Origin: Exiguobacterium aurantiacum DSM 6208
GTDB lineage: Bacteria > Bacillota > Bacilli > Exiguobacteriales > Exiguobacteriaceae
Direction: 5' to 3'
NCBI RefSeq assembly: GCF_000702585.1
Contig: NZ_JNIQ01000001.1
Location: 2,361,001-2,425,000 of the forward strand
Length of the DNA: 64,000 nucleotides
The translations under genes were made by a program, and so were the position numbers. A model generated the notes under the pieces. It was not told the origin of the DNA and ran no database searches. It saw nothing but the letters and a program-made list of their open reading frames with translations. Below, piece after piece: positions 35,688-47,142 of this stretch (position 1 is the stretch's first letter; each line of letters begins with the position of its first letter).

Positions 35688-35984
35688 TTAGTCTAAACCG
35701 ACTTCGTCGTTGACGATGTCGAACGCTTCCATGACTTCCTCGAAGTCGTCATCGTCTTCGACGAGCTTCAAGATGAATTCGCCATCTTCAAGTTCTTCGA
35801 TTTCGAATGCGTATACTTCGATTGTGTCTTCATCTTCTGTTTCCGGGTTACCGACCGGCTCGAGGACGACGAACGTCTTTTTCGAGCGGTCGCTCGTCAT
35901 ACGGAAAATTTCTGCAAATAAATGCTCGTCTCCATTTTCATCTGGAATACGGTACATTTCTTCTTCACGACGGATTTCTGCCAT
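35688..35984 (-). CDS. DUF1292 family protein (YrzB-like)
   Basis: A 98-residue, very acidic protein of unknown function. The family pattern ENGDEHLFAEIFRM followed by FVVLEPVG and YAFEIEELEDGEF is clear. It lies between ruvX (13-base gap) and mltG as in B. subtilis and is surely co-transcribed with ireB and ruvX. Confidence 0.88.
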   Translation of the reverse strand: MAEIRREEEMYRIPDENGDEHLFAEIFRMTSDRSKKTFVVLEPVGNPETEDEDTIEVYAFEIEELEDGEFILKLVEDDDDFEEVMEAFDIVNDEVGLD

Positions 35985-35997
35985 GAGTAATTCCTCC

Positions 35998-36420
35998 TTA
36001 TTTCCCGGAACGATCCAGGTAGTTTTGTAAAATCATGACGGCTGCCATCTTATCGATGACGGCCTTTCTCTTTTTACGGCTGACGTCTGCTGAGATGAGC
36101 ATCCGTTCCGCTTGCATCGTCGTCAGGCGCTCATCGACGAGAATCGTCGGTAAGCCCGTCGCCTCGGTGAGCGCGGCTGCGAACGCCTCTGACGCCTCAC
36201 CGCGTGGCCCGATCGTCCCGTTCATGTTCTTCGGGAGACCGACGACGACTTCTTTCACTTCGTACTGCTCGATAATCGGACTGAGCAGACGGACGGCTTC
36301 GTCAAAGTCCGGTTCGGTCCAGTAGACCGTCTCCACCCCTTGCGCCGTCCATCCCATGAGGTCGCTCACGGCGACCCCAATCGTCTTCGACCCGACATCG
36401 AGCCCCATGACTCGCTTCAT
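35998..36420 (-). CDS. ruvX: RuvX/YqgF-type pre-16S rRNA nuclease
   Basis: The 140-residue RNase H-fold enzyme is thought to finish the 5' end of 16S r[19 protein letters not shown] gives the first Asp, VGLPKNMNG is conserved, and [15 protein letters not shown] gives the second acidic site. It starts 1 base after the ireB stop. Confidence 0.93.
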   Translation of the reverse strand: MKRVMGLDVGSKTIGVAVSDLMGWTAQGVETVYWTEPDFDEAVRLLSPIIEQYEVKEVVVGLPKNMNGTIGPRGEASEAFAAALTEATGLPTILVDERLTTMQAERMLISADVSRKKRKAVIDKMAAVMILQNYLDRSGK

Positions 36421-36421
36421 A

Positions 36422-36688
36422 TTAGTCCTCTCTACGATCGTTCAAATACGATTTGACCAACTCTTCGAGCAGTTCATCTCGTTCGATTTTGCGAATCAAG
36501 TTTCGCGCATCGTTATGACGCGGGATATAGGCAGGGTCACCTGACAACAAATATCCGACGATTTGATTGATCGGTTGGTAGCCTTTCTCCTCGAGTGCTT
36601 TGTACACCGTGATCAGTGTCTCTCGAGTGTTGGCGCGATTATCATCTTCTGGAAAATTGAATTGCATCGTGCGATCCATTTGGCTCAC
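36422..36688 (-). CDS. ireB: IreB/DUF965 family regulator (YrzL)
   Basis: The 88-residue protein starts [16 protein letters not shown] and contains the conserved [25 protein letters not shown] region. In Enterococcus IreB is phosphorylated by the PASTA kinase and controls cephalosporin resistance; the role in Bacillales is inferred. It follows alaS by 37 bases. Confidence 0.9.
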   Translation of the reverse strand: MSQMDRTMQFNFPEDDNRANTRETLITVYKALEEKGYQPINQIVGYLLSGDPAYIPRHNDARNLIRKIERDELLEELVKSYLNDRRED

Positions 36689-36725
36689 AAGAATCCACCT
36701 CTTTCCGTTTGCACTTCACATTCTA

Positions 36726-39365
36726 TTATGCCAGTGATTCGACGTAATGTGAAGCAAACTTCAATGCTTCGTCCAGTTTTGTAGCATCACGGCCCCCGGC
36801 TTGCGCCATGTCTGGACGGCCGCCACCGCCTCCGCCGCAACGAGTCGCGACTTCTTTGATGAGTTTTCCGGCGTGGAAGCCACGGTCGTTCAAGTCTTTC
36901 GTCACACCGGCGACGAGGTTGACTTTGTCACCGTTCGCCGAACCGAGGATAATGACCGCTGAGCCAAGTTTTCCTTTCAGTTCATCGACCATGCCGCGAA
37001 GCGCGTCCATATCTTGGCCGTCGACACGTTTAGCGATCAATGGGACGCCTTGAATCGTCTCGATCGCATCCGTGAGGGACGCCGCTTCGATGTTGGCGAG
37101 TTTCGCTTTGAGCGATTCGCTCGCACGCTCGAGTTCTTTCATTTCAGCTTGAAGCGCTTGGACACGAGTCGGCACTTCGAGCGGTTTTGTCTTGAGCAGT
37201 TTCGCTGCTGACTCAAGCGTCTCGATATGCTGGTTCATCACTTCGTAAGCCCCAGCTCCCGTGACCGCCTCGATCCGACGTGTGCCGGCTCCGATACCTG
37301 ACTCCGACAAGATTTTGAAGAGACCGATTTCGGCCGTGTTACCGACGTGGCAACCACCGCAAAGCTCGACCGAGTCACCGGCCGCGACGACGCGGACGAC
37401 ATCCCCGTACTTCTCACCGAAGAGCGCCATCGCACCTTTCGCTTTCGCGTCGGCGATGTTCATCTCTTCGATGTCGACGCCGATCGACGCCCAGATGCGT
37501 TCGTTCACTTGGCGCTCGATTGACTGGAGCTCTTCTGCCGTCACTTGACCGAAATGCGAGAAGTCGAAACGAAGACGGTCTGGCGTGACGAGTGAACCGG
37601 CCTGGTTGACGTGCTCACCGAGCGTGTCTTTCAAGGCACGATGCAACAAGTGCGTCGCCGTGTGGTTTTTAATGATCGCTTGACGCGCATCGAAGTCGAC
37701 CGTTGCCGTCACGGCAACTTCCGCCTTGGCAACACCTGACGTGACCGTGACCGTGTGCAAGTTCTGCCCGTTCGGTGCTTTTGACACGTCTTTGACATGA
37801 AGGACGAAGTCCGACCCGACGATTTGTCCTTTATCGCCGATCTGACCGCCGCTCTCCGCGTAGAATGGCGTTTGGTCAAGGATGACTTGCGCTTCTTCTC
37901 CGGCTCCGACGACGTCGACGAGCTCGCCGTCGTGAATCAAACTGATGATTTTCGCATCCGTCTCAAGGTTCGTGTATCCCGTGAACGTCGACGGAAGCGT
38001 GATGTCCGCAAGGACGCCCGACTGGATTTGCATCGATTCGACGTCGGCACGCGCCGTGCGGGCACGTTCACGCTGCGCGTTCATCGCTTGTTTGAACCCG
38101 TCCTCGTCGACCGAAAGTTTGTGGTCTTCGGCGTATTCAATCGTCAATTCGAGCGGGAACCCGTACGTATCGTAGAGACGGAACGCGTCTTCCCCGCTGA
38201 TGACGTTCGACCCGGCCGCTTTTTGCGCTTTCGCAACTTCGTTCAAGATGGCAAGACCGTCATGAAGCGTCTCGTGGAAACGCTCTTCTTCGTTCTTGAC
38301 GACTTTCTTGATGAAGTCTTTCTTCTCGCGCACTTCCGGGTAGAAGTCGACCATAATATCGCCGACGACGTCGACGAGCTCGTACATGAACGGACGCTCG
38401 ATCCCAAGCATCTTCGCGTAACGAACGGCACGTCGAAGGAGACGACGGAGGACGTAGCCACGGCCTTCGTTCGATGGGAGCGCCCCATCACCGATTGCGA
38501 ACGATACGGTCCGGATATGGTCGGCGATGACTTTGAACGCCACGTCTTTACTGTTGTCAGCGCGATACGTCTCGCCGCTGATTTTTTCCGTCTCACGGAT
38601 GATTGGCATGAATAGGTCCGTGTCGAAGTTCGTCGGCACGTCTTGCATGACGCTCGCCATCCGCTCGAGACCCATCCCTGTATCAATGTTTTTCCGCGGG
38701 AGCTCGGTATAGTTGCCGTGCCCGTCATGGTTGAATTGGCTGAAGACGATGTTCCAAATCTCGAGGTAACGTTCGTTCTCACCACCCGGATAAAGTTCCG
38801 TGTCGGTCGGGTCGTCCCCAAACGACGGGCCACGGTCGAAGAAGATCTCCGTGTTCGGGCCAGAAGGGCCTTCCCCGATTTCCCAGAAGTTTTCTTCAAG
38901 CGGGATGATGCGGTCAGCCGGTACACCGAGCTCGAGCCAAATTTGCTTCGCTTCTTCGTCTTCCGGGTGGATCGTCACGGACAAGCGGTCCGGGTCGAGT
39001 CCGTACCACTCGTCGCTCGTGAGGAGTTCCCAGCCCCATTTGATCGCGTCTTCACGGAAGTATTCCCCGACCGAGAAGTTCCCGAGCATCTCGAAGAACG
39101 TATGGTGACGCGCCGTCTTCCCGACGTTCTCGATGTCGTTCGTCCGAATCGATTTTTGCGCGTTGACGATGCGCGGGTTCGCCGGAATGACGCGACCATC
39201 GAAGTATTTTTTAAGTGTCGCGACACCTGAGTTGATCCAAAGAAGCGTCGGGTCCTCGACCGGGACGAGTGAGGCACTCGGTTCGACGCTATGTCCTTTT
39301 GATTTGAAGAAATCTAAATACATTTGGCGAATCTGTGCGCCAGTTAATGGTTTGAGCGGTTTCAT
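36726..39365 (-). CDS. alaS: alanyl-tRNA synthetase
   Basis: It charges and proofreads tRNA-Ala. The class II enzyme is 879 residues: aminoacylation domain, tRNA-recognition part, editing domain with [11 protein letters not shown] and [13 protein letters not shown] zinc ligands, and a DHHA1 tail ending in [15 protein letters not shown]. The ATG at 39365 follows GGAGG by eight bases. It is preceded by its own T-box. Confidence 0.96.
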   Translation of the reverse strand: MKPLKPLTGAQIRQMYLDFFKSKGHSVEPSASLVPVEDPTLLWINSGVATLKKYFDGRVIPANPRIVNAQKSIRTNDIENVGKTARHHTFFEMLGNFSVGEYFREDAIKWGWELLTSDEWYGLDPDRLSVTIHPEDEEAKQIWLELGVPADRIIPLEENFWEIGEGPSGPNTEIFFDRGPSFGDDPTDTELYPGGENERYLEIWNIVFSQFNHDGHGNYTELPRKNIDTGMGLERMASVMQDVPTNFDTDLFMPIIRETEKISGETYRADNSKDVAFKVIADHIRTVSFAIGDGALPSNEGRGYVLRRLLRRAVRYAKMLGIERPFMYELVDVVGDIMVDFYPEVREKKDFIKKVVKNEEERFHETLHDGLAILNEVAKAQKAAGSNVISGEDAFRLYDTYGFPLELTIEYAEDHKLSVDEDGFKQAMNAQRERARTARADVESMQIQSGVLADITLPSTFTGYTNLETDAKIISLIHDGELVDVVGAGEEAQVILDQTPFYAESGGQIGDKGQIVGSDFVLHVKDVSKAPNGQNLHTVTVTSGVAKAEVAVTATVDFDARQAIIKNHTATHLLHRALKDTLGEHVNQAGSLVTPDRLRFDFSHFGQVTAEELQSIERQVNERIWASIGVDIEEMNIADAKAKGAMALFGEKYGDVVRVVAAGDSVELCGGCHVGNTAEIGLFKILSESGIGAGTRRIEAVTGAGAYEVMNQHIETLESAAKLLKTKPLEVPTRVQALQAEMKELERASESLKAKLANIEAASLTDAIETIQGVPLIAKRVDGQDMDALRGMVDELKGKLGSAVIILGSANGDKVNLVAGVTKDLNDRGFHAGKLIKEVATRCGGGGGGRPDMAQAGGRDATKLDEALKFASHYVESLA

Positions 39366-39394
39366 CAACAATTCCTCCTTCAGTTTAAACGAAA

Positions 39395-39643
39395 CGAAAA
39401 AAAGCGATGTCCATCCCTATGGAAAGGGACGAAAGCATCGCTTCGTGGTACCACCCTCGTTCGCACGGCAAAGCCGTGCCTCGAACATCCGATAACGCGG
39501 ATGAGGCGCCCAGGGTGAGTGGGGACTCCAGACTAGCTTCGGTCGGCCGACCCCCATCTTCTCGCAGCCTAGGAAGATGTCTCTGATGAGGCGGTGACGA
39601 CGTACTCGGTTCTTTCATCGTCTTTAATCGTTTCAGTTTTCTA
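39395..39643 (-). ncRNA. T-box leader of alaS, Ala specifier GCT
   Basis: The T-box core (GAGGGTGGTACCACG read leftwards) lies at about 39444-39458. The terminator AGCGATG...CATCGCT ends in seven T at about 39402-39396. The specifier loop reads GAA-GCT-AG-TCTGGA, with the codon at 39537-39535. The predicted start, about 39643, comes from the promoter next to it. Confidence 0.93.
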
Positions 39644-39649
39644 TTCGTC

Positions 39650-39678
39650 ATTATCACACGTGTTCATACGTTCGTCAA
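39650..39678 (-). promoter_or_regulatory. promoter of the alaS T-box unit
   Basis: Read leftwards: TTGACG at 39678-39673, 17 bases, GATAAT at 39655-39650. The -35 lies in the last codons of recD2. Confidence 0.7.
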
Positions 39679-41885
39679 GACTTGCCGCCGAGCCGTTCAA
39701 CGAGTTTCGTCCGGCGTACCGGTTCTTCCTCACGCGTCGCCGCCTCGAGCGCCCGGACGTCACCGAACAAGAGCAAACTCTTCTTCGCACGCGTGACGGC
39801 CGTGTAAATCAAGTTGCGGGACGAACGGAACCCGCCGTTGAAGAAGACGGGCATGAGCACGATCGGGAACTCGGACCCTTGCGACTTATGGATCGTGATC
39901 GCATAGGCGTGTGTGAACTGGTCCCATTCGCTCCGGTTGTACTCGACCTCGATTTGGTCGAAACGGATGTAAATCTTGTCGACTTTGTCGACGTTCTCTT
40001 TCGCATAGAAGATGTTCGTGATCTCCCCGATATCCCCGTTATAGACGTTCTCCTCGGCGTTGTTGACGAGTTGGAGCACTTTGTCCCCGTTCCGGTACGT
40101 CCGGTTGCCGTGCTTCACTTCACGGGCGGCCGACTTTGGATTGAACACGTTTTGAAGCGCCTCGTTCAATCCGTCGATGCCGCAGACACCGCGGTACGTC
40201 GGTGCGAGAATCTGGATGTCAAACGGCGAATACCCTTTTCGGAGTGCGGCCCCGGCCATCTGACAAATGGCTTGGAGCGCCGTCTCTTGGTTCGCCGTAT
40301 AGAAGCGTCGATCCGGTAGCGCCGCGAGCAAATCCTCCGGCATTTGTTTTGCGTTCAGCGAGTGTGCGAGACGCAAGATGCTCGACTCGGACGCCTGCCG
40401 ATGGACGACGTCGAGACGGACGACCGGAATCCCATCGGTCGCCATCAAGTCGGCGAGCACTTGGCCAGGGCCGACCGAAGGCAATTGGTCCCGGTCCCCG
40501 ACGAAGAGAATTTTCATCCCGTTCGGAACGGCGCGGAGCAGGCTGCGGAACAAGAAGATGTCGATCATCGACGCCTCGTCGACGATGAGCACTTTCCCGA
40601 CGAGCGGGTTCGTGTCGTCGACTTGGAACGAACTACCATCAAATTTGAGCAATCGGTGAATCGTCGACGCCGGAAGCCCGGTCGAATCACTCAACCGTTT
40701 CGCGGCCCGCCCGGTCGGTGCGGCGAGGACGAACGGGAACGGCTGGTTCGGCACCGGTTCAAGTTTCCAATCGAAGACGTCACTGAGCGCATGGATGATC
40801 CCTCGGACGACAGTCGTCTTACCCGTACCTGGTCCGCCGGTGAGCACCATGAGCGGTGACTTCAATGCGAGCTCGATCGCCTCGCGTTGCTGAGTCGCAT
40901 ACTCGATCGAGAACATCTCCTCGACGCGGCCGACGGCGTCAAAGATCGTCGCCATGTCGACGTCTTCTGTCGTCGACGTCGACATGATGCGGGCGAGTTC
41001 TTCCGCCGCCTTTCGTTCGTCCCGATAAACGCGCGGATGATAGACGACGCCGTCCTCGATGATGATCCGTTCGTCTTGCGCGAGCGTCTCGAGCGCGGAC
41101 ACGAGCGCATCGCCCGGGTCACCGCCGATGATACGCGGCATCTCGCGATGAAGTTGCTCCGACGTGACGAACAAGTGACCGTTCCCTTGCTCGAGCTCGA
41201 GCACGTACAAGACGGCGGCGGCGATCCGCTCCGGGTGGATGCCTTGAATACCGAAATGCGCCGCGATAGCGTCGGCCGTCTTGAAGCCGATCCCTTGCAC
41301 ATCGTACATGAGCGCATAAGGGTTCTTCTCGATCGTCTCCATCGCCCGGCCCTCATATTCTTTATGAATTTTCGAGGCGAGCCGTGGCGTCACATCGAAC
41401 GGGGCCAAGAACAACAGCAATTGGTCGACGCCATACAAGACGTTCAACCGTTCCGTGATGACACGGGCTTGTTTCTCTTTCAATCCGTCGACGTTTGAGA
41501 GAACGCTCGGATGCTTGACGATTTGGTCGATACAGTCGTCACCGAGCGTGTCGGCGATCTTTTGCGCCGTCTTTTGCCCGATGCCCGGGAACGAACCGTT
41601 CGTCAAGAAGCGGACGGCCGCCCGTTTCGTCATCGGGACGACGCGGCGAATCCAATCCGCCTTCATCTGTTTCCCGAACCGTGGATGATCGACGAGACGG
41701 CCGTGCGCCTTATACGTCTCGCCTTTCTCGATACCGACACCGACACCGGCGATGACCATCTCGGTCTCGTCGGTCTCAAAGTTTTTTTCTTTTATACGTA
41801 CAAGCGCGATCGTGTGCGCTTCTTCTTCCGATTGAAACAGGACGCGGATGACTTTTCCTGTCAACTCGTAAGGTGCTGCCATCAT
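39675..41885 (-). CDS. recD2: RecD2-type DNA helicase
   Basis: A 5'-3' SF1 helicase of the RecD-like group that works without RecBC, in replication-fork and repair processes. The 736-residue protein has the long N-terminal part with helix-hairpin-helix motifs (PGIGQKTAQKIADTLG and VQGIGFKTADAIA). Then come Walker A GGPGTGKTTVVRGI, motif II LIVDEASMIDI, and the C-terminal AITIHKSQGSEFPIVL. The ATG at 41885 is preferred over the GTG at 41894. Confidence 0.93.
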   Translation of the reverse strand: MMAAPYELTGKVIRVLFQSEEEAHTIALVRIKEKNFETDETEMVIAGVGVGIEKGETYKAHGRLVDHPRFGKQMKADWIRRVVPMTKRAAVRFLTNGSFPGIGQKTAQKIADTLGDDCIDQIVKHPSVLSNVDGLKEKQARVITERLNVLYGVDQLLLFLAPFDVTPRLASKIHKEYEGRAMETIEKNPYALMYDVQGIGFKTADAIAAHFGIQGIHPERIAAAVLYVLELEQGNGHLFVTSEQLHREMPRIIGGDPGDALVSALETLAQDERIIIEDGVVYHPRVYRDERKAAEELARIMSTSTTEDVDMATIFDAVGRVEEMFSIEYATQQREAIELALKSPLMVLTGGPGTGKTTVVRGIIHALSDVFDWKLEPVPNQPFPFVLAAPTGRAAKRLSDSTGLPASTIHRLLKFDGSSFQVDDTNPLVGKVLIVDEASMIDIFLFRSLLRAVPNGMKILFVGDRDQLPSVGPGQVLADLMATDGIPVVRLDVVHRQASESSILRLAHSLNAKQMPEDLLAALPDRRFYTANQETALQAICQMAGAALRKGYSPFDIQILAPTYRGVCGIDGLNEALQNVFNPKSAAREVKHGNRTYRNGDKVLQLVNNAEENVYNGDIGEITNIFYAKENVDKVDKIYIRFDQIEVEYNRSEWDQFTHAYAITIHKSQGSEFPIVLMPVFFNGGFRSSRNLIYTAVTRAKKSLLLFGDVRALEAATREEEPVRRTKLVERLGGKS

Positions 41886-41952
41886 GTGAGCCACCCCCAG
41901 CTAGTTTTCCATCCCCCATTATAGCCCGATTCGGAAGAGGAGAACAAATGGC

Positions 41953-42675
41953 CTAACCGAACAAGTTGAGGATGCGCTCGAGTTGGTCGAGGTTGACCCG
42001 TTCAAAGATGCGGATCAATTGATCGATGTCGACCCGATTCAACAGCCGCTCGAGCTGGTCGATGTCGACTGTATTGAACAAGCGCTCGAGTTGGGCCACG
42101 TCGACTCGTTCCAGCAACCGTTCGAACCGTTCTAGTTCGCCTGTATTGACGTAGCCTTGTAAACGTTCGAGCAGCTCGGTCCGCTCGACCCGGAACAGCT
42201 TCTCGAGCGAGGGACGTTGAATGAACAGGACGAGGCCGCTCGCCGCGACGTGAACCCCCCAGTTCAGGACGACGTGACCGAGACGCAACGTTTGACCGAT
42301 GAACGGGATGAGCGGAATGAACGAGACTTGCAAGACGAGAAGTCCGAGTTGGATGTACGGGTTCGGGACGACCCAAGCGATCATGGCAAGCACGAGCGGG
42401 ACAATCCAGCCGATGCCGACGACGCCAAGCGACTGGCGGAACGACCGACTCGTCGAAAGCAACCAATGCATAAGAAGTCCGATGACGAAAAACGTCGCAA
42501 ACAAGATGAGCAACGTCGTCGTCGCCCGTCCCGATTCGATGATGACGCGATAAAAGACGTTATTCGTCCATTCCCCTGCCGCCAATCGGTTGTCAATCGC
42601 AGTGAACATCCGACCGAGCATGAACCATTCGACGATAAAAAATAAGATGACGCTGACTAGACTGATGATTCGCAT
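41953..42675 (-). CDS. membrane protein with C-terminal 12-residue repeats
   Basis: I do not recognise this 240-residue protein. The first 155 residues hold four or five membrane segments. The C-terminal tail (about 178-240) is a run of 12-residue repeats of the pattern V-D-x-D-Q-L-E-R-L-hydrophobic-N-R, for example VDVAQLERLFNT, VDIDQLERLLNR, VDIDQLIRIFER and VNLDQLERILNL. They should form amphipathic helices on the cytoplasmic side. Located between recD2 and the VOC gene, where B. subtilis has nothing similar. Confidence 0.7.
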   Translation of the reverse strand: MRIISLVSVILFFIVEWFMLGRMFTAIDNRLAAGEWTNNVFYRVIIESGRATTTLLILFATFFVIGLLMHWLLSTSRSFRQSLGVVGIGWIVPLVLAMIAWVVPNPYIQLGLLVLQVSFIPLIPFIGQTLRLGHVVLNWGVHVAASGLVLFIQRPSLEKLFRVERTELLERLQGYVNTGELERFERLLERVDVAQLERLFNTVDIDQLERLLNRVDIDQLIRIFERVNLDQLERILNLFG

Positions 42676-42793
42676 GATGTCTCTCCTCCCTATTATCCCT
42701 TATGCATTTCCCGAACATTCGGACGGCTACGCACGTTTTTCGGCGAATCAAACGGGGAACTGTTCGAGTGAACCTATGAAGGAGGAATGACAC

Positions 42794-43342
42794 ATGACGA
42801 AACGAATCCCGGTAACCGGACTATGTGAACTCGTACTAGAAGTGACCGACATGGCCGAAGCCGTAGACTTTTGGCATGGAAAGCTCGGTCTCCCGATCGT
42901 CGAACAATGGGTCGGTGACGACGCCGAACCGAGCAAAGCGCAAGAACAGGCGAATGAACCTTGGGCAACGTGGCTGTACGTTGGCGGCAACACCCGTCTC
43001 GGACTTTGGCTGAGACGAAACTTCACAGAAAAAGAAGACGCAAACCGGAACGAAGAAGTGACCGAATGGGACACACTCTATGATGAGGGCGGTGCGCACG
43101 TCCACTGCGCTTTTTATGTGCCGATGGACTCATTTGACCAAGCGCTCGATGTATTGACATCGTCCGACATCCCGACGAAATTGCGGACGTGGGATGAAGA
43201 TGAGACCGTCAACGGCAAAGAGCGCTCCGTCTACTTCAAAGACCCGAGCAAAAACATCATCGAGCTGTATACGAAAAACATGGACGAGGCGTATGGCGAG
43301 TTCGCCGGTGAGCCGGTGAAAATCACGACGAAGCAGTTATAA
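42794..43342 (+). CDS. VOC (glyoxalase/bleomycin-resistance) family protein
   Basis: The 182-residue single-chain vicinal oxygen chelate fold shows two beta-alpha-beta units: LCELVLEVTDMAEAVDFWHGKLG at the start and VHCAFYVPMDSFDQALDVL in the middle. It ends in SVYFKDPSKNIIELYTK, the second metal strand. Such proteins are metal-dependent isomerases, dioxygenases or drug binders; no substrate can be given. AAGGAGG precedes the ATG. Confidence 0.85.
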   Translation: MTKRIPVTGLCELVLEVTDMAEAVDFWHGKLGLPIVEQWVGDDAEPSKAQEQANEPWATWLYVGGNTRLGLWLRRNFTEKEDANRNEEVTEWDTLYDEGGAHVHCAFYVPMDSFDQALDVLTSSDIPTKLRTWDEDETVNGKERSVYFKDPSKNIIELYTKNMDEAYGEFAGEPVKITTKQL

Positions 43343-43404
43343 CTTCGGTAGATACCGAGCAAGCCGCATGATAAGATGAGAGAAAATGGAAAAGGATGTG
43401 GCCG

Positions 43405-43680
43405 ATGCGCTTCTTCGCTCCCGTCATCATGACTTGTCTCGCCCTACTCAGTTACGTGCTCTTCTTCATGATTGAAGCGTTTCCTACGCTCGACCGTCCG
43501 ACTTCTTTTGCCGCGTTGGCTTTCGTCTCGTTCGGCGTGACCTTTTTCATCTTGATGGATGGTGTTCGCCGGGCCAAGTCAGGGAAGCGTGTTCTGTGGA
43601 CCTATTTTGTGCTCGCCTGCACGCTTGCTTTGATGACGCTGAACTTGATCGTCTGGTTCGCCGGAGAACTCGTCTCCTGA
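43405..43680 (+). CDS. small hydrophobic membrane protein, 91 residues
   Basis: Three membrane segments (about 5-25, 33-50 and 63-87) with a short basic loop RRAKSGKR. No family recognised. The ATG at 43405 fits AAAGGA better than the ATG at 43396. It follows the VOC gene by about 60 bases and may be co-transcribed. Confidence 0.6.
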   Translation: MRFFAPVIMTCLALLSYVLFFMIEAFPTLDRPTSFAALAFVSFGVTFFILMDGVRRAKSGKRVLWTYFVLACTLALMTLNLIVWFAGELVS

Positions 43681-43696
43681 TCGCAAGACGAAAACA

Positions 43697-43731
43697 AAGC
43701 GCCCCCCGCAATTGCGAGGAGCGCTTTGTTC
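43697..43731. terminator. bidirectional terminator between the small membrane gene and the TPR gene
   Basis: CAAAGCGC and GCGCTTTG arms with an inner CGCAATTGCG palindrome. Confidence 0.65.
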
Positions 43732-44386
43732 AGTTTCCGAGCAACTCGTCCATTTTCGCTTTGGCGTCAAAGGCGAGGGCGTGGTCCGGCTGCAGTTCGA
43801 GCACACGTTCAAGCTCGGCGTACGTCTTGTCTTGTTCCCCGAGGAACGCGTAGGCGATCGCCAAGTTGTAGCGCGCGTCCGTGTGGCTCGCGTCGAGGTC
43901 GAGCGTATGCTCGAGCGCCTCGACGGCCATGTCGAGCTGTTCGTTCTGCGCGAGCGCGAGCCCGTACTGGAACGAAATCTCGACGTCTTCCGGCGATTGC
44001 GCCTGGGCTTCCCGGAGGCGTGGCAAGGCACGGACGAAGTCGCCCATCGCCTTGTACGTCAATCCGAGCATGAAGTGCAAGTCCGCGTCGTTCATCCCGG
44101 CGAGGAGCGCCTGGCGAAGTGACGCCTCGGCCAAGTCGAGCTGTTCGAGCTCATAGGCGAGCGCACCTTTCGCGTAGTGGGCCGCGCCGAACGCGTTGTC
44201 GAGATCGAGCGCCTTGTCATAAAAGACGACGGCCCGCTCGTGATCCCCGATCGCTTGCAAGAGCGTTCCCATATTGACATAGCCGGTCGGGTCCGACGAG
44301 TCGGCTTCGATTGCGGCGTTAAAATGCTTGGCCGCTTGTTCGAACTCGCCTTGTTGCATCGCTTGGATGCCTAATTCGTTTTCGTT
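43730..44386 (-). CDS. TPR-repeat protein (YrrB-like)
   Basis: The 218-residue protein consists of five to six 34-residue tetratricopeptide repeats, for example AKHFNAAIEADSSDPTGYVNMGTLLQAI. TPRs mediate protein contacts; in B. subtilis YrrB sits in the same place between recD2 and mnmA and has no firm function. The GTG at 44386 is chosen because GAGG sits eight bases upstream; the ATG at 44395 is too close to it. It follows mnmA by 13 bases. Confidence 0.85.
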   Translation of the reverse strand, partial: NENELGIQAMQQGEFEQAAKHFNAAIEADSSDPTGYVNMGTLLQAIGDHERAVVFYDKALDLDNAFGAAHYAKGALAYELEQLDLAEASLRQALLAGMNDADLHFMLGLTYKAMGDFVRALPRLREAQAQSPEDVEISFQYGLALAQNEQLDMAVEALEHTLDLDASHTDARYNLAIAYAFLGEQDKTYAELERVLELQPDHALAFDAKAKMDELLGN

Positions 44387-44399
44387 CACAGTCATCACC

Positions 44400-46657
<2,258 letters not shown>

Positions 46658-46674
46658 CTTCGTTCACCTCGTCC

Positions 46675-47082
46675 TTAAATGTAAAACATGTAGCCGTTCG
46701 TGTCTTCTTCGGCCAAGTCGGCGAGTGTCGTCTCATCGAGCACCGTCTCAATCGCCACTTTGATTTTATCCCACAGCTTCCGCTTCACTGCGTCGTCCGC
46801 CTCTGAGTCCTCGACAATCGTGAGGGGGCCTTCGAGCAAACGGATGATTTCTCCGGCCGTGATGTCTTCAGCAGGCTTGACGAGCTGGTAGCCGCCATAT
46901 GCGCCGCGGACACTCTTGACGAGGCCCCCGTTCCGGAGCGGGCCGATCAACTGTTCCAAGTAGTGTTCCGGCAACTCATGACGGGCTGCAATCTTCTTTA
47001 AGCTGAGTGGCTTGTTGTCGGTCTCACGGGCAAGGGCGATCATGATCGTCAGTCCGTAACGACCTTTTGTAGATATTTTCAT
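46675..47082 (-). CDS. cymR: Rrf2-family regulator CymR
   Basis: CymR represses cysteine-uptake and synthesis genes together with CysK. The 135-residue protein has a winged-helix start MKISTKGRYGLTIMIALA and ELPEHYLEQLIGPLRNGGLVKSVRGAYGGY. It lacks the three cysteines of iron-sulfur Rrf2 members such as IscR, which supports CymR. It heads the cymR - desulfurase - mnmA - TPR unit, all same-strand and closely spaced. Confidence 0.9.
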   Translation of the reverse strand: MKISTKGRYGLTIMIALARETDNKPLSLKKIAARHELPEHYLEQLIGPLRNGGLVKSVRGAYGGYQLVKPAEDITAGEIIRLLEGPLTIVEDSEADDAVKRKLWDKIKVAIETVLDETTLADLAEEDTNGYMFYI

Positions 47083-47097
47083 CTTCGTGTCTCCTTC

Positions 47098-47106
47098 TGT
47101 TATACT
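47098..47106 (+). promoter_or_regulatory. extended -10 promoter of rarA
   Basis: TGTTATACT, an extended -10 (TG-n-TATACT) about 40 bases before the rarA start. On the other strand TATAAC at nearly the same place can serve cymR, so two divergent promoters share the site. Confidence 0.45.
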
Positions 47107-47109
47107 GTT

Positions 47110-47123
47110 CGAACAAACGTTTG
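47110..47123. promoter_or_regulatory. LexA-like SOS box between cymR and rarA
   Basis: CGAACAAACGTTTG matches the Bacillus LexA consensus CGAACRNRYGTTYC at 13 of 14 positions. It lies inside a longer near-palindrome (47108-47128), just after the rarA -10 and between the likely -35 and -10 of cymR. Confidence 0.6.
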
Positions 47124-47142
47124 TCGAAAGGAATGTGTACGT

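Noticed and set aside
37797-38615. 272-codon open frame antisense to alaS
   Set aside because: Shadow frame caused by codon bias; no ribosome site and no recognisable fold.
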